Shown: positions 45,736 to 53,740 of the stretch, piece after piece
Layout of the letters: every line of letters begins with the position of its first letter
Position numbering within the stretch: the first letter of the stretch is position 1
Assembly: GCF_000013005.1 (NCBI RefSeq)
Contig: NC_007722.1
Coordinates: 2,423,501 to 2,487,500, forward strand
Source of the DNA: Erythrobacter litoralis HTCC2594
Lineage (GTDB): Bacteria; Pseudomonadota; Alphaproteobacteria; Sphingomonadales; Sphingomonadaceae
Reading direction: 5' to 3'
Length of the DNA stretch: 64,000 bases
Translations under genes and position numbers: made by a program
The notes under the pieces: generated by a model
The model's database searches: none
What the model was told of the DNA's origin: nothing
The model's input: only the letters and a program-made list of their open reading frames with translations

Positions 45736-46629
45736 TTGCAGCGGCCCATTCCGGATTGCAAGACGGGATGGATCGCCTCTCACCGCGTCCGTCGAAGGTT
45801 CGAACCGATTTCCTCTCCGACCCTCCCTTCTTTTTCGATCGTCACGATTTCGTTCAACCAGGCACAGTTCCTGCGTGCGGCGATGGATTCGGTGCTTTCG
45901 CAGGAAGGGATCGACCTGCAATATATCGTCTGCGACGCGGGATCGACGGACGGAAGCCGCGCGATCATCGAAAGCTACGACGATCCGCGCATCATATCTG
46001 TCTTCGAAGAGGACGCAGGACCGGCCGACGGGCTGAACAAGGGATTTGCGCGGGCGAAGGGTTCGCTATTCGGCTACCTGAACTCGGACGACCTGTTGTT
46101 GCCAGGCGCGTTGACTCGCGTGGCGCGTTTCTTTGCCGAGCGGCCCCAGATCGATGTCGCCTGCGGGCATGCGCACGCGATCGATACCGAGGGCCATCAC
46201 CTGCGCCGAGTCTGGTCGGAGCCCTACTGGCCGCCAGCCGTTGCCCGCGGCGCCTTCATCCAGATCCAGCCCAGCACATTCTTCCGGGCCGATATCTTTC
46301 GCAAGAGCGGCGGTTTCGAAATTGCGGACCGCGCAAGCTGGGATGCCGGCCTGCTTGCCCGCATGTACGCGGCGGGCGCACAATTCGCGGTAGTGGATGA
46401 TTTCCTCAGCGCCTATCGCCTGCACGGCGAGTCGATAACCATGTCGGGGCGTCTGGCGCAGCGGCAGACCGACAATTTGCAGCGCCGCGCGCCCTTGCTG
46501 CTGGGGCGAGACTTCCGGTCCGGCGACATTGCGATCGGTCATGCCTTGCGGGCGATAAAGCACCTGCGCTGGCCCATGCGACTTCTGGAGCGCGTGCTGA
46601 GGGGGCCGATGGCTGGACGCGCGGAATAA
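45736..46629 (+). CDS. Family 2 glycosyltransferase
   Basis: The product has up to 297 residues. The GT-A fold shows FSIVTISFNQAQFLRAAMDS at the nucleotide-binding start, DAGSTDGS, GYLNSDDLLLPGA (metal-binding Asp pair) and QPSTFFRADIF. It resembles WcaA/WfgS-like transferases. The annotated start is a TTG at 45736; no ATG or GTG occurs before the conserved domain at about residue 32, so the start remains uncertain. It lies alone on the + strand among minus-strand genes and converges with the next glycosyltransferase. Confidence 0.87.
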   Translation: MQRPIPDCKTGWIASHRVRRRFEPISSPTLPSFSIVTISFNQAQFLRAAMDSVLSQEGIDLQYIVCDAGSTDGSRAIIESYDDPRIISVFEEDAGPADGLNKGFARAKGSLFGYLNSDDLLLPGALTRVARFFAERPQIDVACGHAHAIDTEGHHLRRVWSEPYWPPAVARGAFIQIQPSTFFRADIFRKSGGFEIADRASWDAGLLARMYAAGAQFAVVDDFLSAYRLHGESITMSGRLAQRQTDNLQRRAPLLLGRDFRSGDIAIGHALRAIKHLRWPMRLLERVLRGPMAGRAE

Positions 46630-46630
46630 G

Positions 46631-47596
46631 TCAGGAAATTTCGCGATTTTCATTGTCAGCGAAGGCTATCAAATCGTGGCCGGTGATTGCTGTCAGCCGA
46701 TCTATTTTCTCTCGTCGGGAACGACATGGCGCGATTTCCCGCTCCAATTCGAACCGCTTCGCATCGACGAGGAAGCGATACCAGAAGCCTTGCAGGACAT
46801 GGTAGATGAACCCTTCGCGGCCATCCAGAAACCCTAGTTTGGGAATGTAGCGATACAGGAAATAAGCCATCGGCCCGATGCCGAGCGGCAATCTGTTGTA
46901 CCAGCCGACCTTGCGCTTTCGCATCTTTTGGGCCTGCGCCGTGCTCGCAAGCCCGCAATCTTCGGGCACAGGAAACAGCTCGTATTTCGAGATGAGGGCA
47001 TCGATCGCTTCGCGGGTCGCGTATGCATTGTGCTTGGCCGTGAAGTAGCCGAGCCCGTGATCGTTTTCGTCGACGAACTCGCCCTCGACATGGCGGATCG
47101 TGCCTTTCTCGACGAGGATGTGTTCGTCCATCCATCGCTGCTCGATCCGGCCCAGCCCGTTCCTCCATATGCGGAGCAGCCGGAGCGGATAGCGCCCGCC
47201 ATGCCTGATCCACCGGCCCAGAAAATATTGCCGGCGATCGAGGCTGATGGCGGTCGTTTCGTCGGGAAGGTCAGGGAGGATGGCGAGAAGATCAGCGACA
47301 AGCCCCTCCCCCAACCACTCATCGGCGTCGAGGCGCAGGATCCAGTCGGTGTCGAGTCCGCAATTGTCGATCGCCCACTGGAACTGGTCGGCGTAGTTGA
47401 TCCACGCCCGCTCGAATATTTCGGCGCCGTGATCGCGCGCAATTTCGCGCGTGCGATCCTGCGATCCGGAGTCGACGACGACGATGCGCTGCGCAAGCGG
47501 GCGGATCGAGCGAAGGGCGCGCCCGATATGACGTTCTTCGTCTCTCGTGAGTATGACAGCGGTGAGCGAAGCGGGTGGGGCGGTTACGGCGGCCAT
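46631..47596 (-). CDS. Family 2 glycosyltransferase (WaaE/KdtX-like)
   Basis: From ATG 47596 the product has 321 residues. It shows LTAVILTRDEERHIGRALRS, RIVVVDSGSQDRTREIA and DWILRLDADEWL, the classic LPS-core beta-glucosyltransferase pattern, followed by long basic C-terminal helices ending near RFLVDAKRFELE. Members add glucose or related sugars from UDP or dTDP donors on the cytoplasmic membrane face. The open frame extends to 47620. It is separated from the SGNH hydrolase start region by 34 bases on the same strand. Confidence 0.87.
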   Translation of the reverse strand: MAAVTAPPASLTAVILTRDEERHIGRALRSIRPLAQRIVVVDSGSQDRTREIARDHGAEIFERAWINYADQFQWAIDNCGLDTDWILRLDADEWLGEGLVADLLAILPDLPDETTAISLDRRQYFLGRWIRHGGRYPLRLLRIWRNGLGRIEQRWMDEHILVEKGTIRHVEGEFVDENDHGLGYFTAKHNAYATREAIDALISKYELFPVPEDCGLASTAQAQKMRKRKVGWYNRLPLGIGPMAYFLYRYIPKLGFLDGREGFIYHVLQGFWYRFLVDAKRFELEREIAPCRSRREKIDRLTAITGHDLIAFADNENREIS

Positions 47597-47630
47597 GGCG
47601 CACACGGTTAGCCGCCCCACCCGCGCGACG

Positions 47631-49094
47631 CTAGATCAATGCACGCCCGCGCAAGTGGTGGCGCAGCAGCGAGGCGTTGACGATGCCCAGCGCCATATGG
47701 CCTTCGGGCGAATAGTGAAATGAATCCGCACCGACATAGCGGTCCGCGCTACCCCAGCCGCTCGGCGCGGCGGTCGAGCCCTGTCCGGTCACGAAACACG
47801 GCGCCACTTCGCGAACCGGCTCGCCGGGCGCATGGTCGTACTGCATCGCGCCATCGAAACCATAGGCAACGCGGGCGTGGTGATAGCCGGTGCAGGTGAT
47901 GGCGACGCGTTCGCGGGTTGCGTCGGTGCCGATCTCGACGACGGAGCCCACCCGCAGGTTGACCGCGGGGTTGCTGACGCTGGTGTTGCAGACGAAGCCG
48001 TTGGGGTGGGTGACGCTCGTCGGCGTGCCGTCGTTGCCTGCCTGACCTGCGACGATCGATGCATAGAGCGTGGCCTGGTGGCCGATGGGATTGCCTCCAA
48101 AATCGAAGGGCAGTTCGAAAGGCGAAATCCAGCCGGCGCCCTCGCTTTCCATCCCCGATCGCACCGCATCTTTGACATCGAGATTGTGCGCGCTCCAGCT
48201 TTCGACGCCGAAAGCCGTGTCGACACCACCTGCCACGACGACTCCGGGGACATTCTCGCGGATGAGCTTCACGGTTCGGGCGGCCGCCGCTTCGACTTCG
48301 GACGGGTCGCGCGACATGTCGTTGATACCGGCATGGAGGAACACGAGGTCTGGCGCGAAGGGCACCACGTCGCTCATCACGCGATCGGGAATGGAATATC
48401 CCGTACCCTGCGCGTCGGCGACGAAGCCCGTGCCGCCCGCCCCGCTGGCCCAAACGTCGTCCCATCCCATCGCATGCGAAAACCAGCTGACCCAATTGTC
48501 GGGTTCGGGCGATGTGAAGCTGTCCCCCAGCACGATGGCGCGCGGTCCCCGCAATTCTGCGGCGAAGAGGCAATCGGTGGGGTCGGTATAGACACCCGCA
48601 AAGGCGAGCCCCCAGGATATGATGTCGATCCTCCGCACCGCAGAGGTACCGAAATCGACCATCACCATCACGTGGCCGCTCGTCTCGTAGGGCGTCAGCG
48701 ACACGAAGCGATTGTCGACCCGGATGAAGAACCCGTGAGTGTTGTTGCGGATTTGCAGCTCGAGCCGGGCCCCGTGATGCATGAAAGACCATTGCTGGCC
48801 GAGCGAGGACCGCGGGCCGCTGTTCGACGTCGTCCGGACGCGTCGATCGCTGAAGGAGATACTGGCGGTTTCCGAACCCGGAAGGCCGCGCGTAAAGGTG
48901 AACACGCCGCCTTGCGGCGCCGATGCGACCGGGTTGAACTGCGTGCCGCTGCTTGTCGGCCAGTAACGCGGCAGGGTGGGTGAGGCGGAAGTGCTCAGCA
49001 CTGGCGCCGGATTGGCGAGCTCGGGCAGGATCGCAGCCTCTGCCGGACGAATGCGGGGGCGCGGAAGCTCGCGCGGAGCGTGAAGCGCAAACAT
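47631..49094 (-). CDS. SGNH/GDSL hydrolase with N-terminal beta-rich domain
   Basis: The 487-residue protein carries the SGNH catalytic blocks: block I IVLGDSFTS (S192), GAGGTGF for block II, HAGINDM (Gly-x-Asn) for block III, and DSFHYSPEGH (D457, H460) for block V. Residues 1-180 are beta-rich and unlike common esterases. No signal peptide or anchor is visible. The ATG overlaps the stop of the preceding small gene (TGATG), so the pair is translated together. Probable activity: removal of acetyl or other ester groups from a glycan. The lack of an export signal and the small partner are odd for an exopolysaccharide enzyme. Confidence 0.85.
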   Translation of the reverse strand: MFALHAPRELPRPRIRPAEAAILPELANPAPVLSTSASPTLPRYWPTSSGTQFNPVASAPQGGVFTFTRGLPGSETASISFSDRRVRTTSNSGPRSSLGQQWSFMHHGARLELQIRNNTHGFFIRVDNRFVSLTPYETSGHVMVMVDFGTSAVRRIDIISWGLAFAGVYTDPTDCLFAAELRGPRAIVLGDSFTSPEPDNWVSWFSHAMGWDDVWASGAGGTGFVADAQGTGYSIPDRVMSDVVPFAPDLVFLHAGINDMSRDPSEVEAAAARTVKLIRENVPGVVVAGGVDTAFGVESWSAHNLDVKDAVRSGMESEGAGWISPFELPFDFGGNPIGHQATLYASIVAGQAGNDGTPTSVTHPNGFVCNTSVSNPAVNLRVGSVVEIGTDATRERVAITCTGYHHARVAYGFDGAMQYDHAPGEPVREVAPCFVTGQGSTAAPSGWGSADRYVGADSFHYSPEGHMALGIVNASLLRHHLRGRALI

Positions 49095-49444
49095 CAGTCG
49101 AGCACCCATGCATCGAGCGCAGCGGTCTGGCCCGCGCTCTGGATCGCAATGACGGCCAATGGCAGCAAAGTCAGGCCGGGCGAGAAGGTGAGGCTTAGCG
49201 TCGACGAATCGTCCAGCACCAGCGTCGCGCGGCCACCGGCATTGCAATCGACCAGCAGGGCGAGCCCGGGATCCACCGGCACGTCCGGCACCAGCGGACG
49301 GGCGCTTCGCAAGGGCTGGTCGCGCGATGGTATGGGATTGGACGGCCCGACGGGGACAGCGGGCTGGCCCGGCTCACCGATGGCGACGGCGGACAGGGGC
49401 ACGAAGCGGGCGGGGTGACGGACGGGGGGAAGAGGATCGGTCAT
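49094..49444 (-). CDS. Small spike-base-like protein, translationally coupled to the SGNH hydrolase
   Basis: The product has 116 residues. After a Pro-rich N-terminus the second half reads LALLVDCNAGGRATLVLDDS and GLTLLPLAVIAIQSAGQTAA. That beta-sandwich pattern, with a conserved LLP-(x)-V and an A/T-rich end, resembles the spike base proteins of the Rcc01079 type found with gene transfer agents and phage-like loci. I give this on motif memory only. No signal peptide. It is translationally coupled to the SGNH gene. A transposable or phage origin is possible but no other phage gene is present. Confidence 0.45.
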   Translation of the reverse strand: MTDPLPPVRHPARFVPLSAVAIGEPGQPAVPVGPSNPIPSRDQPLRSARPLVPDVPVDPGLALLVDCNAGGRATLVLDDSSTLSLTFSPGLTLLPLAVIAIQSAGQTAALDAWVLD

Positions 49445-49480
49445 GGCAACTCCTTTCGAGCCGCCTGCTAACCGTATAGG

Positions 49481-50668
49481 TTAACTGTAGGAAAGTTGTT
49501 TTTCCATTTCCGCGCTATCCGCAAAGAGATCGATCAGCCGGGCGGCGGTTTCGCGCATGCTGAACGCCCTTGCGAACAAGGCGCGGCCGCGAAGAGTCAT
49601 GTCGCTTCGCTCGCGTTCGGACATGGCTGCGAAGCCTCCGAGCGCTTCCGCGACCGACGTCGTCTCGGGCCGACAGACGATTCCGGCATCGGCCTGTTGC
49701 ACCTCTGTGCAGATATTGACCTGGTCGGAGATGATCACCGGCGTACGGCAGGCCAGCGCCTCGGCGACCACGACACCGAAATTTTCCTGATAAGAGGTCA
49801 GCACCATGGCGTCTGCTCCGTAAAGAGCACCCCATTTCGCATCGCCCGCGAGCATGCCCGGCCAGACCACGCGGTCGCCGATGCCAAGCCTGTCCGCCAG
49901 AGCCTGTAGCGATGCGACATAGTCGGTGTCGCCCGGCCCCGCCATGACCAGCTGCCGGTCCCGCAAATCCCGCTGCGCCGCAAAGCCTTCGAGCAGGATC
50001 TCGCAGCCTTTTTTCGGGTGGATGCGGCTGAGAAACAGGAGATAGGGCCGCGTTTTCATATCTGGAACCGCAGCGCGGAAGGCGGAGTGCATCTCCCCTG
50101 TCTCGGGCGGCGGTTCGCCGGTCCCGAAGCCGATGACCTTCTCCGCCATGCCGTGCCATCCGGGCCACGATTGCGCCGCAAGTTCGCACTCGCGCCCGGT
50201 TGTGAAAAGCACCGCCTCTGCCCCGCGAAGGAGCGGCCCTTCGTTGACGCGGAAAAGCCGGCGCTTGACCCATTCCTTGCGCGGCTGGCTCTGGCGAAAC
50301 CACGGATCGAGCATGCCATGCGGAAAGACGCAGTACGCGATGCCCGAGCCAGGGAGGACACGCCGCGCGGCAAGCGTCGATCCATTCCACAAGCCATCGA
50401 CCACCACCCCGTCGAACTCCCGGGCATGGCGTCGCAACCAGCGAATCGCGCGGACCGGGTAAAAGCGTTTGCGCGGGCCCGGCCGCCCCATCGCAGCTAT
50501 CGGCGACGGGCATGCAGCGACCCACGGATCGGAAGGATCGTCCAGCGTCAGCAGGTGCTGGCTATGGCCGAGCGCGCGATAGGCGTCGCCCAGTCGCAGC
50601 ACCCCCTCGATCGCTCCCCCCATCGCGGGATTGGAGTCACCGATGATATGGAGGATGCGCAAGCTCAA
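49481..50668 (-). CDS. Family 4 glycosyltransferase
   Basis: This 395-residue GT-B enzyme has a start-proximal LRILHIIGDSNPAMGGAIEG, the donor-site region RIHPKKGCEILLEGFA and SYQENFGVVVAEALACRTPV with the E-x7-E motif. It matches the WcaC/Wcf-like family 4 group. The start is TTG at 50668, overlapping the previous gene's stop (TTGA); a second in-frame TTG at 50662 is possible. It belongs to a minus-strand run with the polymerase and the WcaI-like enzyme encoded upstream. Confidence 0.88.
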   Translation of the reverse strand: MSLRILHIIGDSNPAMGGAIEGVLRLGDAYRALGHSQHLLTLDDPSDPWVAACPSPIAAMGRPGPRKRFYPVRAIRWLRRHAREFDGVVVDGLWNGSTLAARRVLPGSGIAYCVFPHGMLDPWFRQSQPRKEWVKRRLFRVNEGPLLRGAEAVLFTTGRECELAAQSWPGWHGMAEKVIGFGTGEPPPETGEMHSAFRAAVPDMKTRPYLLFLSRIHPKKGCEILLEGFAAQRDLRDRQLVMAGPGDTDYVASLQALADRLGIGDRVVWPGMLAGDAKWGALYGADAMVLTSYQENFGVVVAEALACRTPVIISDQVNICTEVQQADAGIVCRPETTSVAEALGGFAAMSERERSDMTLRGRALFARAFSMRETAARLIDLFADSAEMEKQLSYS

Positions 50669-52017
50669 GCAGCCTGCTTTCGGCGGCCCCTACGAGTGAG
50701 TGGAGCGAACAGGGTTATCGACCGCCCGCCTGCACGCACCGCCCACAGAAGCAGGCATAGCTGGAAAGCAACGAAAAACCGCTCCGAAAGTCCGAAGGGG
50801 CTAAACAGGACCGACCAAATCAGCGCCATCGAGCAATAGGCGATCAATGGCAGCAATGGCTCTTCCCTTTTGAGCAGATAGTAGAGCGCGAAGAACGGTA
50901 TCGTCAGCACCCACAGCCAGAACAAGCCCCCCAGAAAGCCACCTTCGACCCACGAGCCGAGCAGGTAGCTGTGGGTCGGAATAAGGTCTCTTTTCCCGCG
51001 CTCGGCATCGAAAACGGGCAGACCGTATTCGACCTTGATGGCGTGGTGAAGTTCTACGTAGCGCCTGTCTCGCGCCCAGCTTCCATGCCCCAGAACCGGG
51101 GAATCGGCGATCGCCTGAACCGCGACGAGGCTCTCGCTCCGGCCACCCAGGATGAGCGGGACCTCGCCCGATGTCTGGTCGCGATACTTGACCAAAGCAT
51201 CCCGCCCCAGCAGCCCCGATTCAACGGCGGTGCCGTAGATCGCCGTGGCCCCGCCCGCCACCGCCAGCCCACCCAAGAAAAGGCCAGCGAGCAATCCGCT
51301 GCTCAGGCGTTTCCGGAAAAGCGCAAACTGCCCGAAAAACAGGGCAGCTCCACAGATGACCGCCGCGATGAAGAGGATCCCGAACGCCGAGCGAGCTGCC
51401 TGGAAGAGAAGAAAAAACGACAGCATCAACAGGATAAGGGGGGCCAGGAAGCGCATCCGCGGAAAAGGAAGAGTGATCAGGAAAAGGCTGCCGAGCGTTA
51501 TGTAGATCAGCGCTCTGTCGTAGCCGAACTTCCACTCGTACCCGGCGAATTGCGGCGGTATCGTATAGATTGCTGCGATGCCCAAGCCGATCGCGAAGAC
51601 CGCGAAGTAAATCCGGCGTCGCGGGAGCCACATCCAGAGTGCTCCGATATGAATGGCGAAGAACACGATCTTGGCCCACCCACGCAGGAAGTCATCCGGT
51701 CGCGAGCCGCGCACAAGGTCGGTTACGACCTGTCCGGCCAGCCACAGCGCGAGCAGGACGAAGAGCGGCCAAATCCTTTTGAGCCGTTCGATCGAATCCG
51801 GCAGGGCCAGCAGCATCACGAACAGCGGGATTGCCAGCAGGTCCATCAGGAAAAGCTGACCGACCAGGTCGAAAACGACCATCTGCGTCAGCGGATAGAG
51901 GAAAGCGAGTATGATCCAGGGATCGAACCTGACCTCGCTATGCGCGGCGGCGCGGCGAATGGGTGGCGCGGGACGCGGGCGGGCGATCGCTGCGGTCCCT
52001 TTCGGCACGTAACTCAT
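50665..52017 (-). CDS. O-antigen ligase/polymerase family protein, second copy
   Basis: From ATG 52017 the 450-residue protein has about 11 helices. The large periplasmic loop contains ESLVAVQAIADSPVLGHGSW and the Wzy_C-type motif PTHSYLLGSWVEGGFLGGLF. Its ATG overlaps the stop of the upstream glycosyltransferase (ATGA), and its own stop overlaps the next start (TTGA). It differs from the + strand polymerase at 39093. Two polymerases in one locus suggest either two polymers or a split between polymerase and ligase roles. Confidence 0.85.
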   Translation of the reverse strand: MSYVPKGTAAIARPRPAPPIRRAAAHSEVRFDPWIILAFLYPLTQMVVFDLVGQLFLMDLLAIPLFVMLLALPDSIERLKRIWPLFVLLALWLAGQVVTDLVRGSRPDDFLRGWAKIVFFAIHIGALWMWLPRRRIYFAVFAIGLGIAAIYTIPPQFAGYEWKFGYDRALIYITLGSLFLITLPFPRMRFLAPLILLMLSFFLLFQAARSAFGILFIAAVICGAALFFGQFALFRKRLSSGLLAGLFLGGLAVAGGATAIYGTAVESGLLGRDALVKYRDQTSGEVPLILGGRSESLVAVQAIADSPVLGHGSWARDRRYVELHHAIKVEYGLPVFDAERGKRDLIPTHSYLLGSWVEGGFLGGLFWLWVLTIPFFALYYLLKREEPLLPLIAYCSMALIWSVLFSPFGLSERFFVAFQLCLLLWAVRAGGRSITLFAPLTRRGRRKQAA

Positions 52018-53243
52018 TCGCCGCGCTCCGCAATCGCCCTTTCGATCTCGTCCGCCATCTTGGCAAGCAACGCCTGTCTTGACCAGCGCTCGGTTGCGCG
52101 TTGTGCCGCTTCGCGGCCCAAGGAGCGCCGCATAGAGGCGTCTGAAGCCAACGCCTCGATGGCGCGCGCGAAGGATTCCGTATCGCCGGCCGGCGTGCAC
52201 AACCCGCACCCCTCGACTTCATGCGCCAGCGAGGTGCCGGGATCGCTCGTCGCCACTACCGGCCGCCCGGACGCGAGCATGTTCGCCAGCTTGGACGGAA
52301 GCACAAGGTCCGCCGCGCCGGCGATCTGCGGCAGCAAGTGGAGATCGGCCATGGCGAGAAGGTCGGGCAAGCGATCACGCGGCTGCAGGGGGCGGAGATG
52401 GAGATTGGGCAGATGCGCGGCGGCGGCCGCGATCTCCCCTGCGGCAGGCCCCTCGCCGCAGACCACGAACTGGAGGTCGGGCCTTGCCTGCATGGCTCTG
52501 GCCGCTTCGAGGATGAGTCCGACCCCCTGCTTGCGCGCGAGATTGCCGGAATAGAGCGCGATCAGGCCCGGCGGCAGGTCGAGTTTCGCACGCATCGCAT
52601 CGCCGTTTGCCGCGTCGCCGCCGACCTCGGGCTCGGCCCAGTTGCGCAACTCCGCGACGGGAGCCGCGGCGCCCTTCTCCCGTTCGGCCTTCGCGACCAT
52701 CTTCGGCGAAATAGTGCTGACCCGATCGAAGCGGCTGATGATCGAGGCTTCGAAGCGTGCAGCAAGCCTGGCGACCGGGCCGGGCAGCAGGCCTGTCGCC
52801 ACCGCTGCTTCGACCTCGAAATCCTGAATATGCAGCCATGTCACTGCGCCGGCCCTACGCGCTGCGCCGATGGCGACGGGCGCCGCCAGAAGCGACGGGG
52901 CAATGGAAATGACAAGCTCGGGCTCGAAATCGGCGGTGCCTCGCCGGATGACCTTGCGAACATTGCTCGCAAACGAAAGATAGTGCCGCAAGCGCCCAAT
53001 TGTATTGGGCCGTGCCGGAAGATGGTGAGGGACCCTCTTTACCTGCACACCCCTTTCGCAACTGTCGCTGAATTCCTGCGCGAAACCCGCTGCCAGCTGC
53101 CAGTCCGGATAATAGGGGACGCCGCAAATCACGCGCACCTCGTGACCGCGCCCGGCGAGATGCTCAGCCCATCCCTGGCTGTAGGGACCGATGCCGATCG
53201 GCTCCGGCGCGTAATTCAGGCTGATCATGCAGATACGGGCCAT
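52014..53243 (-). CDS. Family 4 glycosyltransferase (WcaI-like)
   Basis: From ATG 53243 the product has 409 residues. The opening MARICMISLNYAPEPIGIGP and the segment VICGVPYYPDWQ are the signature of WcaI-type colanic acid glycosyltransferases. The C-terminal domain has IALYSGNLARKQG and PSKLANMLASGRPVVATSDP, the nucleotide-sugar site. It is a membrane-associated cytoplasmic transferase for the repeat unit and first gene of the minus-strand arm. Confidence 0.88.
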   Translation of the reverse strand: MARICMISLNYAPEPIGIGPYSQGWAEHLAGRGHEVRVICGVPYYPDWQLAAGFAQEFSDSCERGVQVKRVPHHLPARPNTIGRLRHYLSFASNVRKVIRRGTADFEPELVISIAPSLLAAPVAIGAARRAGAVTWLHIQDFEVEAAVATGLLPGPVARLAARFEASIISRFDRVSTISPKMVAKAEREKGAAAPVAELRNWAEPEVGGDAANGDAMRAKLDLPPGLIALYSGNLARKQGVGLILEAARAMQARPDLQFVVCGEGPAAGEIAAAAAHLPNLHLRPLQPRDRLPDLLAMADLHLLPQIAGAADLVLPSKLANMLASGRPVVATSDPGTSLAHEVEGCGLCTPAGDTESFARAIEALASDASMRRSLGREAAQRATERWSRQALLAKMADEIERAIAERGE

Positions 53244-53443
53244 GATTGCTTCGCGCCTATGTTCGCCCACCGTTTGCCCGCGCTGCGAAGATCCGCAACG
53301 CGCATCGAAATCGTCCTCCGAATACTTTGGCAGGAGGAACCACTTGGTAACCCATGGCGCATAGGTGTGGCAGGGGGAATACTTGACCCATCACCCGATT
53401 GCTTTACAAAGACAGCGAGACACCGCCAGGCGGAGTGTATGAA

Positions 53444-53668
53444 ATGAAAAAGGTTTTCAGTTCTTTGGCAGCATCGGCTTTGCTGTTCGGCGCTACCGCT
53501 GCGCATGCCGACACGCGCCCCTCGGCGACCGAATTCAGCCAGCCGGTCAGCAGCGAGAGCGAGCTCGAGGGCGAAAGCGAAGCGCTGCCCCTGATCCTGC
53601 TGGGCATTGCCGGGCTGATCGGGATCCTGCTGGCTGCAGGCAGCAGCTCGGGCAACAGCCCGCGCTAG
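53444..53668 (+). CDS. Small exported membrane protein of the exopolysaccharide locus
   Basis: The 74-residue protein has a signal peptide (MKKVFSSLAASALLFGATAAHA), a Ser/Glu-rich linker (SQPVSSESELEGESEA) and a C-terminal hydrophobic helix (LPLILLGIAGLIGILLAAGS) ending in SSSGNSPR. The layout loosely resembles small sorted proteins: signal, spacer, helix, short basic end. ATG 53444 has GGAG about 10 bases upstream. It stands alone on the + strand with its own terminator between minus-strand glycan genes. Function unknown. Confidence 0.72.
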   Translation: MKKVFSSLAASALLFGATAAHADTRPSATEFSQPVSSESELEGESEALPLILLGIAGLIGILLAAGSSSGNSPR

Positions 53669-53693
53669 ACCCCTTCCGGTTTTTCCAGGTTCG

Positions 53694-53724
53694 AAGGCCG
53701 CCCTGCCATCGCAGCGGTGGCCTT
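53694..53724 (+). terminator. Hairpin terminator
   Basis: The imperfect stem GGCCGCCCTGC / GCAGCGGTGGCC is followed by TTTTC. It is placed directly after the small exported protein gene. Confidence 0.7.
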
Positions 53725-53740
53725 TTCATGCTGCTCGAGA

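Noticed and set aside
47631..49444. Active prophage
   Set aside because: No integrase, capsid, terminase, tail or lysis genes are visible around the SGNH and spike-base-like pair.
49468..49482. TAACC-N5-GGTTA inverted repeat before the spike-base-like gene as an operator
   Set aside because: The arms are only five bases and overlap the stop codon of the neighbouring gene; chance is likely.
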